Shown piece after piece: positions 25,365 to 54,606 of a DNA stretch of 64,000 bases. A model generated the notes under the pieces. It saw only the letters and a program-made list of their open reading frames with translations, was not told the origin of the DNA and searched no databases. Source of the stretch: Actinoplanes campanulatus (GTDB taxonomy: Bacteria; Actinomycetota; Actinomycetes; Mycobacteriales; Micromonosporaceae); assembly GCF_014647795.1 (NCBI RefSeq), contig NZ_BMPW01000004.1, forward strand, positions 1 to 64,000. Reading direction: 5' to 3'. A program made the translations under genes and the position numbers. The first letter of the stretch is position 1; each line of letters begins with the position of its first letter.

Positions 25365-25615
25365 CCGCCCCGCTGCCCACGTCCGCCGCCGAACTACAGG
25401 CGCAGATCGCCGAGGTCCTCGAGGAGCCGGCCGACAGCTTCGGCCCCGACGACGACCTGATCGACGTCGGCCTCGACTCGATCCGGCTGATGACCCTGGT
25501 CGAGCGCTGGCGCTCCGGCGGCGCCCGCCTCGATTTCGCCGACCTCGCCGAGGACCCCACCGTCAACGGCTGGTGGGCGCTGCTGACCGCCGCGCGGCAG
25601 GAGGCGGTCCGATGA
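25361..25615 (+). CDS. Stand-alone aryl-type carrier protein
   Basis: This 84-residue carrier domain has the phosphopantetheine site GLDSIRLM, followed by LVERWRSGGARLDFADLAED and WWALL. It resembles the aryl carrier domain of EntB/DhbB more than ordinary peptidyl carriers (GLDSIRLM, LVERWR, FADLAE). It would hold an aryl or acyl starter for the EntF-like first C domain of the 49635 NRPS. No isochorismatase domain is attached and no salicylate or dihydroxybenzoate genes or aryl-AMP ligase are in the window. The ATG overlaps the monooxygenase stop by four bases, and its own stop overlaps the MbtH start. Confidence 0.85.
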   Translation: MTAPLPTSAAELQAQIAEVLEEPADSFGPDDDLIDVGLDSIRLMTLVERWRSGGARLDFADLAEDPTVNGWWALLTAARQEAVR

Positions 25616-25833
25616 GCACCAACCCGTTCGAGGACGACGACGCCACCTACCTGGTGCTCGTCAACGACGAGAACCAGCACTCGCTGTGGCCGTCGTTCGC
25701 CGAGATCCCGGCCGGGTGGACGGTCGCCCACCCGGAGGACTCCCGCGCCAACTGCCTGGAGTACGTCGAGAAGACCTGGACCGACATGCGCCCCGCCAGC
25801 CTGATCCGGGCCATGGACACCCCGTCCGCCTGA
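25612..25833 (+). CDS. MbtH-family NRPS helper protein
   Basis: In this 73-residue protein the MbtH signature is complete: NPFEDDDATYLVLVNDENQH, SLWPSFAEIPAGWTVAHPE and YVEKTWTDMRP. MbtH proteins bind adenylation domains and are needed for their solubility or activity. It is the only one in the window and probably serves all NRPS A domains, including the split one. It is followed by a strong terminator. Confidence 0.95.
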   Translation: MSTNPFEDDDATYLVLVNDENQHSLWPSFAEIPAGWTVAHPEDSRANCLEYVEKTWTDMRPASLIRAMDTPSA

Positions 25834-25846
25834 ACCGCCACCTGAC

Positions 25847-25876
25847 ACGACCCGCCGTCCTTTCACGGCGGGTCGT
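25847..25876 (+). terminator. Rho-independent terminator after MbtH
   Basis: ACGACCCGCCGT (25847-25858), loop CCTTTC, and the exact complement (25865-25876) are followed by GCCTTTTC. It ends the monooxygenase-carrier-MbtH operon; the next gene has its own ribosome site 22 bases further. Confidence 0.88.
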
Positions 25877-25907
25877 GCCTTTTCATCGCCGCCTACGGAG
25901 GAGTTCC

Positions 25908-26711
25908 GTGCCCGCCACGATCGTCCAGTACGACCTCAAGCCCCGCCTGCTCCAGGTCCGCAACGTCCAGCGGATCACCCCGCGCATGGTCCGCGTGACC
26001 CTCGGTGGCGCCGACCTCGACGGCTTCCAGGGACCGGCCCCCGCCGACCACGTCAAGGTCTTCTTCCCGGCCGACGGCGCCGACCTGCCGATCATGCCCA
26101 CCCTCGGTCCCGAGGGTCTGATCCCGCCGCCGCCCGGCACGCCCCGCCCGGTGTTCCGCGACTACACGGTCCGCGCCCACCGCCCCGGCGAACTCGACCT
26201 CGACTTCGTCATCCACGGCGAGGGCCCGGCGTCCACATGGGCCGCCCAGGCGAGCGAGGGCCAGACCGTGGGCATCCTGGGCCCGCGTGGCTCGGTCCTG
26301 ATCCCGATGGACCTCGACTGGTACCTGATCGCCGGCGACGAGACCGCCCTGCCCGCCGTGGCCCGCTTCCTGGAGCAGATCCCGGCCGGCCGCCGGGTCC
26401 TGGCATACGTGGAGGTCGCCGACGCCCTGGAGGAGCAGAGGCTGACCTGGAACGCCGACGTCACCCTGACCTGGCTGCACCGCGACGGCGCCGAACCCGG
26501 CACCACCACCCTCCTGCTCGACGCGATCACCGCCACCGAACTCCCGCCCGGCGACGGTTTCGCCTGGACCGCAGGCGAGGCCACCACCCTCAAGCCGATC
26601 CGCCGCCACCTCCGCGACGACCGCACCCTGCCCTCGAACGCGATCGACGTGGACGGTTACTGGAAGCGCGGCATCCAAAACCTCGACCACCACGCCCCCG
26701 ACGAGGACTGA
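25908..26711 (+). CDS. Siderophore-interacting protein (flavin ferric-siderophore reductase)
   Basis: This 267-residue protein of the SIP/ViuB family has an FAD-binding N-domain with FRDYTVRAHRPGELDLDFVI (RxYTxR) and GPASTWAAQASEGQTVGILG. The NAD(P)-binding C-domain has LIAGDETALPAVARFLEQI and FAWTAGEATTLKPIRRHLR. It would reduce ferric siderophore in the cytoplasm to release iron. GTG 25908 follows GGAGGAG. It comes after the MbtH terminator without its own obvious iron box, so it may be read through or use an undetected promoter. Downstream begins a non-coding palindrome tract. Confidence 0.9.
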   Translation: MPATIVQYDLKPRLLQVRNVQRITPRMVRVTLGGADLDGFQGPAPADHVKVFFPADGADLPIMPTLGPEGLIPPPPGTPRPVFRDYTVRAHRPGELDLDFVIHGEGPASTWAAQASEGQTVGILGPRGSVLIPMDLDWYLIAGDETALPAVARFLEQIPAGRRVLAYVEVADALEEQRLTWNADVTLTWLHRDGAEPGTTTLLLDAITATELPPGDGFAWTAGEATTLKPIRRHLRDDRTLPSNAIDVDGYWKRGIQNLDHHAPDED

Positions 26712-26749
26712 CCCCCAACCTCACCCGCCGCTGGCCCCCGTTCCGCGGC

Positions 26750-27479
26750 GATCTTGGACGCCCGTCCACCGTTTGCGGTGGCCAACCGCCCAAGATCGGC
26801 GGGGTGCGCCAGGCGTGTGGATCCCGCCGGTTCCTTGGCGCCTCGCGCTTTCGGAATCACAGTGATCTTGGGCTGTTGACCACCGAAAACGGTGGGCAAA
26901 CCTCCAAGATCGGCGGTCAGCTCCACCCTGTTCATCTCCACCCGACCGCACTGGGGGAGCAGCGTGAGCGCTTGCTTGTCTGTTGGCGGCTCGTGCTCCT
27001 CGATTCACAGCGATCTTGGGTGATTGCCCGAGATTGTCCGGATAGCGCTGATCTTGTCCAGCTGGTCGTCAGTGCTGTCTCGGACCGCTTGAGACGGCTC
27101 TCAGTGCCAGCCGGTCGGTTCCGTCTGGTTCCGGGTGCTGTCTCAAGCGCTCCGAGACGGCACCCGGAACCGGCCGGACAAGATCGACCACGGTGCACAA
27201 TCACCCGAATACGGACAGGCCTGCGGCGGTGGTGAGACGTTCAAGATCGGGACTGGCGTGCGGCGTGAGCGCAGTCTGTCCGTAGGTGACTCGTGCTTCT
27301 CGCTCGCGCTTTCCCGATTTGCGCCGATCTTGGGCCTCTGGCCACTGATAGCGGTGGTGAGGCGTCCAAGATCGGGACGGGGTGTGAGGTGCGGGCCCGT
27401 TCGTTGGCGACCGCGCTTTCGGATTCACGGCGATCTTGGACGTGTGACCACCGAAAACGGTGGTCACACGTCCAAGATC
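26750..27479. repeat. Array of 48-bp palindromes
   Basis: Four 48-base inverted repeats of the form GATCTTGG-N-CCACCG-N4-CGGTGG-N-CCAAGATC lie at 26750-26797, 26864-26911, 27326-27373 and 27432-27479. The last is a perfect 22-bp stem around AAAA. Degenerate relatives begin at 27012 and end near 27250. The intervening pieces also share sequence (CGCGCTTTCGGAATCAC and similar before each unit). The tract fills most of the ~970-base gap between the reductase and exporter genes and has no ORF support. It behaves like a REP/BIME-type extragenic element; a terminator or nucleoid-binding role is possible. Confidence 0.85.
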
Positions 27480-27499
27480 GAGCCGGGCGGGGTGGGCGG

Positions 27500-27660
27500 T
27501 GGCGCGAGCGCCGGTGCGCGAGCGCCGGTGCGCGAGCGCCCAGGCGTGTGGTGGGTGCGTGGGACCGGGCGTGTGGTGCGCGGGAACTGGGCGTGTGGCG
27601 GGTGCGTGGGACCGGGCCTGTGGTGCGCGGGGAACTGGGCGTGTGGTGGTGCGTGCGCGG
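27500..27660. repeat. G-rich tandem repeats downstream of the exporter gene
   Basis: GCGAGCGCCGGTGC-type 14-base units (about 27500-27543) are followed by two ~55-base units built from GTGGGACCGGGC, GTGTGGTGCGCGGG and AACTGGGCGTGTGG (about 27560-27660). The strand asymmetry (G-rich on plus) is strong. The repeats lie just past the 3' end of the minus-strand exporter gene. Confidence 0.7.
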
Positions 27661-27680
27661 GGTTCGGGTGGGGGATGGGG

Positions 27681-28964
27681 TCAGGGTTCGGGGGTGGGGG
27701 AAGTGGGGGTGAGGAGGTCGTCGGCGCTCGGGTCGTGGAGGCTGGCGTTGCGTAGGTTGCGGCTGGCCGCGCCGACGCCGAGGGCGCCGGCCGTGCACAG
27801 GGCGCCGCCGGCGAGCAGGGCCATCGCCGGGCCGGCTACGCGGGCTGCCAGGGCCACCTCGACGCTGCCGATGGCCGGGCCTACGTTGGTCTGGGCCAGC
27901 CACAGGCTGCTCACCCGGCCCTGGAGGTGGTCGGGGGTGTTGTGCTGGAGCAGGGCGCGGCGCAGGATCTCCGAGATGGTGTCCGCGGCGCCGAGCAGGG
28001 CAAGGAAGAACAGGGCCGCCCACAGCCAGTCGGCGGTCAGGCCCAGTCCGGCCACGGCCAGGCCGCACGCGGCGGTGGCCCAGATCAGGTGGCGGCCGGT
28101 GTGCTTGACCGTGCCGGTCCAGCCGCTGGCCAGAGCGGCGATCATCGCACCCACGCCGGGGGCGGCGTAGAAGAGGCCTAGGACGGTGCCGCCGTCGCCG
28201 TACATCTTCTCGGTCAGCTCGGGGAAGATCGCGGTCGGCATCGCGAAGACCACCACGACCATGTCGATCAGCAGCAGGCCGGCGATGAGCCGGTTGGAGG
28301 CCACGAACCGCAGGCCGCCGGCGATCGAGCGCAGCGGGCTCTCCTCCTCGAAGTCGCCGGCGGGGGGCTGCGGCCTGATGAAGGCGATCAGCGCCGTGGT
28401 GATGAACGTGGCGACCGCGGTGAGGCCGTAGTTCCAGGACAGGCCGGCGAGTTCGGTGAGGCCACCGGCGACCGACGGGCCGACGATCGCGCCCAGTTCG
28501 GCGGTGATCGCCATCAGCGCGCCCGCCGCCGGCAGCTGGTCGCGGCCGACCAGGTTGGGTGTGGTGGCCATCAGTGCGGTCGCGGAGAGTCCGTTCAGGA
28601 CGCTGTTGACCGCCGCGGACAGATAGATCACCCAGAGGTACGGGGTGTCCGCCGACGCGTTCAGAGCCAGCACCGCGAACACCACCACCGCGGAGCCCCT
28701 GGCCAGCAGGATCAGCTTCCGGCGGTCCATCCGGTCGGCCAGGATGCCCCCGGCCAGGGTGCCGATCAGCATCGGGATCATGTTGACCACGCTCACCAGT
28801 CCCACGTGCCAGGACGAGTGCGTGATTTGCCACACCTGCAGCGGCAGCGCCACGAGGGTCAGGCCGAGGCCGAGTAGGGACACCAGGCGGGCGGCGAACA
28901 GGAAACGGAAGTCCCTGCTGGTCCTGAGTGGTGTCACGTCGATGACGAGGTCACCGAGGCGCAT
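27681..28964 (-). CDS. EntS-like MFS siderophore exporter
   Basis: This 427-residue major-facilitator protein has about 12 hydrophobic segments. The N-terminus DFRFLFAARLVSLLGLGLTL, the loop GGILADRMDRRKLILLARG (family motif A), SLWLAQTNVGPAIGSVEVAL and the EntS-typical GLSWNYGLTAVATFITTALI mark it as the enterobactin-exporter branch. It should export the finished siderophore. The ATG at 28964 has AGGAGACG upstream. It is divergent from the large NRPS, and the iron box at 29015 lies in the shared gap, so both are probably co-repressed by iron. The C-terminus ends in a proline/threonine-rich tail that borders the G-rich repeats. Confidence 0.88.
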   Translation of the reverse strand: MRLGDLVIDVTPLRTSRDFRFLFAARLVSLLGLGLTLVALPLQVWQITHSSWHVGLVSVVNMIPMLIGTLAGGILADRMDRRKLILLARGSAVVVFAVLALNASADTPYLWVIYLSAAVNSVLNGLSATALMATTPNLVGRDQLPAAGALMAITAELGAIVGPSVAGGLTELAGLSWNYGLTAVATFITTALIAFIRPQPPAGDFEEESPLRSIAGGLRFVASNRLIAGLLLIDMVVVVFAMPTAIFPELTEKMYGDGGTVLGLFYAAPGVGAMIAALASGWTGTVKHTGRHLIWATAACGLAVAGLGLTADWLWAALFFLALLGAADTISEILRRALLQHNTPDHLQGRVSSLWLAQTNVGPAIGSVEVALAARVAGPAMALLAGGALCTAGALGVGAASRNLRNASLHDPSADDLLTPTSPTPEP

Positions 28965-29014
28965 CGGCGTCTCCTAGCGGATGAGAAGCGGGTGATCGAA
29001 AAGGTGAAGCCAAC

Positions 29015-29033
29015 ATAGGTTAGCCTCACCTAA
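29015..29033. promoter_or_regulatory. Iron box 3, between exporter and large NRPS
   Basis: ATAGGTTAGCCTCACCTAA matches the iron-repressor consensus with few mismatches. It lies 51 bases from the exporter start and 32 from the NRPS ATG, positioned to control both divergent genes. Confidence 0.85.
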
Positions 29034-29064
29034 ATTGTTCGCCGTTCGCTGGGAGCGCCACACC

Positions 29065-49634
<20,570 letters not shown>

Positions 49635-49638
<4 letters not shown>

Positions 49639-51776
49639 CCGAACACCTGCGGCTGTCCCCGGCCCAGTCCCCGCTCTGGTACGCCCAGCAGCTCGACCCG
49701 GCCAGCCCGGTCTACAACACCGCCGACTACGTGCGCATCGAGGGCCCGCTCGACGTGGCGAGATTCGAGGCGGCCGTCCGTCGGATGGTCGGCGAGGCGG
49801 AGTCGCTGCACACCCGGTACGGCTCCGACGACGCCGGCCCGTGGCAGGTGATCGACCCGCGGCCGTTCCCGTTCCCGGTCCGCGAGTGCGGCGAGGACGA
49901 GGCGCTCGCCTGGATGCGGGCGGACGTCCGTGCCCCGGTGGACCTGGCCGAGGGCCCGCTGTTCGCGCAGGCGCTGTTCCGGATCGGCCCGGAGACGTGG
50001 CTGTGGCACCAGCGGATCCACCACATCGCCATCGACGGGTTCGCGTTCTCCATGCTGGCCCGCCGGGTCGCCGACCTGTACACGACGGGGGAGGGGCGGC
50101 CGTTCCGCCCGTTCGCGACCGTTCTCGACGTGGCCGACGCCTACGTCGCCTCGCCGAAGCACCCGGCCGACCGGGAGTTCTGGCGCGGCTACCTGGACGG
50201 GATGCCGGAGCCGGCCGCGTTGGCCGCCCCGGCCCCGGTCGCCGACCACACGGTCCGGGCGGTCACCCGGATCGGCCCCGACCGGGCCGCCGAGCTGAAG
50301 GGCCTCGGCGTCGGCTGGCCGGAGCTGTTCGCCGCGGCCACCGCCGCCTACCTGCACCGGATGACCGGTACGACCGAGGCCGTCCTCGGTCTGCCGGTGA
50401 TGGGCCGCCTCGGCACCCCGCTGCTGCGGGTTCCGGCGATCGTGATGAACATCGTGCCGCTGCGGGTGCCGGTCCGTCCCGACCAGACGCTGCCCGGCCT
50501 GGCCCGGCAGATCGCCGCCGAGATCAGGCGGTCCCGGCCGCACCACCGCTACCGGCATGAGCAGATGCGGCGTGACCTGGGGCTGGTCGGCAGCGACCGG
50601 CGGCTGTTCGGTCCGGTGGTCAACGCCATGCCGTTCGACAACGACCTGCGGTTCGGCACAGCGGCCGGCACCATGCACAACATTTCGGCCGGGCCGGTCG
50701 AGGACCTGGCGCTGGGCATCCGCGACTTCGGCGACGGCACCGGGATGAGCCTGGAGGTGGACGGCAACCCGGCCCGGTACACGTCGTCCGGCCTGGCCGA
50801 TCATCTCGACCGGCTGTTGCGCCTGCTGGCCGAGCCGGAGACGCCGCTGGGCCGGCTGCGGCTGGGCCCGGCGGTCGCGCCGCGCCGTCCGGTGTGGCGG
50901 GATCGAGTCGTCACGCCGGTTCTGGACCGGATCGCCGCGCAGGTGGAGTCGACCCCGGATGCGGGGGCGGTCGAGCAGGGCGGGACGCGGTACACGTACG
51001 CCGCATTGTGGGCGAAAGCCGGCGCCGTCGCCGCCGGCCTGGCCCGTCGCGGGGTCGAGCCGGACAGTCTGGTGGCCGTGCGAATGCGACGGGAGCCGGA
51101 CGCGATCGTGGCGATCCTGGGCGTGCTGCTGGCCGGTGCGGCGTATCTGCCGATCGACCCGGACGGCCCGGCGGGACGCAACACCGATGTGCTGGAGGAT
51201 GCGCGGCCGGCCGTGATCATCGACTCGGCAGTGGCCGGACCCGGGGTGGTGCACCGGAACGTGCCGGAGGACGCGCTCGCCTACGTGATCTACACCTCGG
51301 GTTCGACCGGCCGCCCCAACGGCGTGGAGATCAGCCGGGGCGCCCTGTCGCAATTCGTGGCGGCCGCCACCCACCGGTACGGGTTCACCGAACGTGACCG
51401 GGTGCTCCAGTTCGCGGCCCTCCACTTCGACGCCAGTGTGGAGGAGATCTTCGGCACTCTCTCGACCGGTGGGACGCTGGTGCTGCGCGAGCCCGAGATG
51501 CACGCCTCGGCCGAGACGTTCCTGAAAGCATGCGCGGAGCTGCGACTCACCGTGCTCGACCTGCCGACCGCGTTCTGGCACGAACTGGTGCACGCCCTCC
51601 TCACCCAGGACATCAGGGTCCCGGATTCAGTACGCACAGTGATCATCGGTGGCGAGGCGGCGCTGCCCGACCGGGTCGCCGCGTGGCAGAGAATCGCCCC
51701 GAATGTCCAGCTCTTCAATACCTACGGGCCGACCGAATCCACTGTGGTGGCCACCTCCGCGTCGATCGGACGTTAG
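49635..51776 (+). CDS. NRPS with EntF-like starter C domain and only the front of an A domain
   Basis: This 713-residue protein overlaps the large NRPS stop by ATGA. Residues 1-430 form a C domain with HHIAIDGFAFSML (His129-His130) and the sequence style of the EntF/DhbF starter C domain, which joins a carrier-bound aryl acid to the first amino acid. Residues 435-713 are an A domain from A1 to A5: AAYLPIDPDGPAGR, YTSGSTGRPNG (the usual Lys is Asn), HFDASVEEIFGTL, IIGGEAALP and NTYGPTESTVVAT. It then stops (TAG 51774-51776) inside an iron box. No A6-A10, carrier or other domain follows in any frame. The pocket read by eye is DAELIGTVV, closest to basic-residue codes. The missing half matches the N-terminus of the 29065 protein. 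By domain logic it acts first in the line. Confidence 0.88.
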
Positions 51777-51791
51777 GTAAGCCTTACCTCA
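51773..51791. promoter_or_regulatory. Iron box 4, overlapping the NRPS stop, before the binding protein
   Basis: TTAGGTAAGCCTTACCTCA contains AGGTAAGCCTTACCT, an almost perfect palindrome. It overlaps the TAG stop of the 49635 gene and lies 61 bases before the lipoprotein ATG, giving the uptake genes their own iron-controlled promoter. Confidence 0.88.
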
Positions 51792-51851
51792 TGTGGTAGA
51801 AACTCAGCGCGGCCTAGCCGTCTGATTCCGACTGCTCCCCGGGAGTTCATG

Positions 51852-52826
51852 ATGTCCCGCTTCACCCAGCGCATGGGTGCGCTCCTGGCCGCGGCCACGG
51901 TGGCCGCCGCCCTCGGCGCCTGCTCCTCCGAGGCCGAGCCGGCCGGCTCCGGCGCGAGCGCCGCCCCCGCCTCCACCACCCGCGAGATCACCGACGCCTC
52001 CGGCGCGAAGGTGACCGTCCCGTCGGCCCCGAAGAACATCGTGGCCCTCGCCGAGACCGACCTGGACGCGGCCCTCGCGCTCGGCGTCACCCCGATCGGC
52101 GCCAGCAAGTCCCGCCAGGGTGACTCGGTCGCCGGCTACCTCGCGCCGCAGCTGCCCAACGTCAAGCTGGTCGGCGAGATCGTCGAGCCGAACATCGAGG
52201 CGATCGCCACGCTGGACCCGAAGCCCGACCTGATCCTCTACGGACACTTCCTCGACCCGGACCCGGCGCAGATCAAGGACCTCAACGCGATCGCGCCGAC
52301 CGTCATCACCAGCATGGTCGACAGCACCTGGAAGGACAGCCTCAAGGGCGTCGCGAACGCGCTCAACCTGGAGGCCAAGGCCACCGAGGTGCTCGCCGCC
52401 TACGACAAGAAGGTCGCCGACACCAAGGCCGCCATCGCCGCGAACGGCGCCGCCAAGGTCAGCCTCGTCCGCTGGAACCCGCAGGGCCCGTCCTACCTGC
52501 AGAAGCAGCACTTCTCCAGCACCATCGTGGAGGAACTCGGCCTCAAGCGCCCGGACGCCCAGCTCACCGAGGGCACCGGCCCGTCCGACCCGGTCAGCCT
52601 GGAGAAGCTCGACGTCCTCGACGCCGACTACATCTTCCTCGGCACCCTGAACAACGACGGCGCCGCCGCCCTCGAGCAGGCCAAGGCCAACGCCTCCTGG
52701 AACCAGCTCGGCGCGGTCAAGGCGAACAAGGTAGTCGCGGTCGACGGTGTGCCGTGGACCTCGCGCGGTGGCCCGATCGCGGCGGGCATCGTCCTCGACG
52801 ACATCGTGAAGACCCTCAAGGGCTGA
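51852..52826 (+). CDS. Ferric-siderophore-binding lipoprotein (FepB/FecB type)
   Basis: This 324-residue lipoprotein has a signal peptide ending in the lipobox LGAC, with Cys24 as the lipid anchor. It has the periplasmic-binding TroA/FecB fold: REITDASGAKVTVPSAPKNI, VALAETDLDAALALGVTPIG, NIEAIATLDPKPDLILYGHF, and a C-lobe with LVRWNPQGPSYLQKQHFSST and IVLDDIVKTLKG. It should capture the ferric siderophore outside the membrane and deliver it to the FecCD permeases. It is preceded by iron box 4 and followed after 8 bases by a second binding-protein-like gene. ATG 51849 in the same frame is equally possible. Confidence 0.92.
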   Translation: MSRFTQRMGALLAAATVAAALGACSSEAEPAGSGASAAPASTTREITDASGAKVTVPSAPKNIVALAETDLDAALALGVTPIGASKSRQGDSVAGYLAPQLPNVKLVGEIVEPNIEAIATLDPKPDLILYGHFLDPDPAQIKDLNAIAPTVITSMVDSTWKDSLKGVANALNLEAKATEVLAAYDKKVADTKAAIAANGAAKVSLVRWNPQGPSYLQKQHFSSTIVEELGLKRPDAQLTEGTGPSDPVSLEKLDVLDADYIFLGTLNNDGAAALEQAKANASWNQLGAVKANKVVAVDGVPWTSRGGPIAAGIVLDDIVKTLKG

Positions 52827-52834
52827 CGCGTCTG

Positions 52835-53605
52835 ATGCGGGATCGTCGGGACGGCTGGCACTACACGGACGGGCGCGGGGTCACCCTCTCCCTTCCGGAA
52901 CGGCCACGGCGCGTCGCCGTCGCCGAGCTGCTCGCCGCCTCGACGCTGGCCGCCGCCGGGATCCGTCCCGTCGCGGCGGCCCTCGGTCCGGATCCCGGCG
53001 GTGACGTCTGTTTCGCCGCCGCCGGGTTCGCGCCGGACGGAGTGGCCCGGCTGGACACTCCCGGGGATCCCGCCATCGACCCGGGCATGCTCGCCGCGTC
53101 CCGGCCCGACCTGGTGGTCGACCGTTTCGCCCGCGAGCACGGTTTCCCGACGGTCGTTCTGCCGCTCAAGGAGCGCGGCCAGTCGCTCGACGACCTGCTC
53201 GCCGAGACGGCCCGGCTCGCGGTCGCCCTCGGTGCTTCGCCTCCGGCGACCGATTCCTATCAGGCCGCGAAGCTCCAGGTCAGCGCGGCGCTGAAGGGCC
53301 GCACGATCATTTTCGGGTACGCGCGGGGCGCGCGACTGTCGATCCTGGATCCGTCCCGCTACCCCTGGCTGGTGACGCTCCAGGAGTTGGGGTCGCGAGT
53401 CCTCGGCGAGCGCACCCCCGACGACGGGCCGCATGGCACCCCGGTGCCGTGGGCCGCCGCGCGAGCGGACATGATCTTCGTCAATGGGGAGATCCCGCCC
53501 GGCTTCCGCGCCCACCCGTGGGACGACACCTGGCACGCGTTCTCCTACCCGAACTACGCCCGCCTGTTCACCGCACTCACCACCCTGGACCGGACCGCCG
53601 CGTGA
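52835..53605 (+). CDS. FecB-like substrate-binding-domain protein without signal peptide
   Basis: This 256-residue protein has a TroA/FecB-like fold (WHYTDGRGVTLSLPERPRRV, LLAASTLAAAGIRPVAAALG, IDPGMLAASRPDLVVDRFAR, VPWAAARADMIFVNGEIPP). It has no signal sequence and no lipobox; upstream in-frame residues (from 52754) lie inside the preceding gene. It is 60-70 residues shorter than a normal binding protein. It could be a cytoplasmic ferric-siderophore-binding or handling protein, or a degenerate copy. Its stop overlaps the permease GTG (GTGA), so it is translated as part of the uptake operon. Confidence 0.75.
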   Translation: MRDRRDGWHYTDGRGVTLSLPERPRRVAVAELLAASTLAAAGIRPVAAALGPDPGGDVCFAAAGFAPDGVARLDTPGDPAIDPGMLAASRPDLVVDRFAREHGFPTVVLPLKERGQSLDDLLAETARLAVALGASPPATDSYQAAKLQVSAALKGRTIIFGYARGARLSILDPSRYPWLVTLQELGSRVLGERTPDDGPHGTPVPWAAARADMIFVNGEIPPGFRAHPWDDTWHAFSYPNYARLFTALTTLDRTAA

Positions 53606-54606
53606 CGAACTCCCTGCCCCGCCGGATCGCGGGCCTGCTGCTCTGCCTCGCTCTACTGGCGCTCGCCGTGCTGCTCAGCCTCGCCGTGGGCGCCCGCGCC
53701 ATCCCGTTCTCCACGGTCGTCGACGCGCTGTGGCACTCCGACGGGTCGCCCGAGGCCGTCATCGTCACCACCCAGCGCGTACCCCGTACCATCCTCGGGC
53801 TTCTGATCGGCATGGCCCTCGGCCTGGCCGGCGCGGTCATGCAGGCGCTCACCCGCAACCCGCTCGCCGACCCCGGCCTGCTCGGCGTCAACTCCGGCGC
53901 GGCCGCCGCGGTGGTCACCGCGATCAGCTTCTTCGGCATCACCACCGCCTCCGGGTACGTGTGGTTCGCCTTCGCCGGAGCGGCCGCCGCCACCGTCGTG
54001 GTCTACCTGCTCGGCGGCGGTGGCAAGGGGCCCGGCGGACCGGTCCGGCTCGCCCTGGCCGGCACGTCGATCGGCGCGGTCCTGGTCGCCTACACCTACG
54101 GGGTGCAGATGCTCGACGCGAAAGCCCTCGACCAGTTCCGGTTCTGGATCGTCGGCGGCCTCTCCGGGCGGGATCAGTCGGTGCTGCTCGACGTGCTGCC
54201 GTTCCTGGTCGTCGGCATCGTCATCGCCCTGCTGCTGAGCCGCCCGCTCAACGCGCTGTCGCTCGGTGAGGACACCGGCCGGGCCCTCGGCGTGAACCTG
54301 GCCGGCACCCGGCTCGCCTCCGCCGCCACCGTCACCCTGCTCTGTGGGGCCGCGACGGCCGCCGCCGGTCCGTTCGCCTTCATCGGGCTGGCCGTCCCGC
54401 ACGCGGCCCGCGCCCTGATCGGCGCCGACCTGCGGTGGGTGCTGCCCTACGCCATGCTGCTCGCCCCGGTCCTGCTGCTCGGCGCGGACGTGGTGGGTCG
54501 GGTCGTGATCACCCCGAGCGAACTGGAGGCCGGCATCGTCACCGCCCTGATCGGCGCGCCCGTCCTCATCGCCCTGGTCCGTCGCCGTCAGGTGGTGCCG
54601 CTGTGA
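53602..54606 (+). CDS. FecCD-family siderophore ABC permease, subunit 1
   Basis: This 334-residue permease of the BtuC/FecD family has about nine to ten membrane helices. TTQRVPRTILGLLIGMALGL, AGAVMQALTRNPLADPGLLG and VNSGAAAAVV are the family hallmark, and the cytoplasmic coupling loop carries GLAVPHAARALIGADLRWVL near residue 260. It forms a heterodimer with the following gene. The GTG start overlaps the previous stop by four bases. No ATPase gene follows in the operon. Confidence 0.92.
   Translation: MTNSLPRRIAGLLLCLALLALAVLLSLAVGARAIPFSTVVDALWHSDGSPEAVIVTTQRVPRTILGLLIGMALGLAGAVMQALTRNPLADPGLLGVNSGAAAAVVTAISFFGITTASGYVWFAFAGAAAATVVVYLLGGGGKGPGGPVRLALAGTSIGAVLVAYTYGVQMLDAKALDQFRFWIVGGLSGRDQSVLLDVLPFLVVGIVIALLLSRPLNALSLGEDTGRALGVNLAGTRLASAATVTLLCGAATAAAGPFAFIGLAVPHAARALIGADLRWVLPYAMLLAPVLLLGADVVGRVVITPSELEAGIVTALIGAPVLIALVRRRQVVPL

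Noticed and set aside
26750-27479. CRISPR array
   Set aside because: The units are themselves large palindromes with uneven spacing and related spacers, and there are no cas genes.
51700-52000. Possibility that the second NRPS is merely frameshifted and continues past 51776
   Set aside because: I looked for A6-A10 or carrier motifs in the three plus frames after 51776. Only the iron box and the lipoprotein signal peptide are there.
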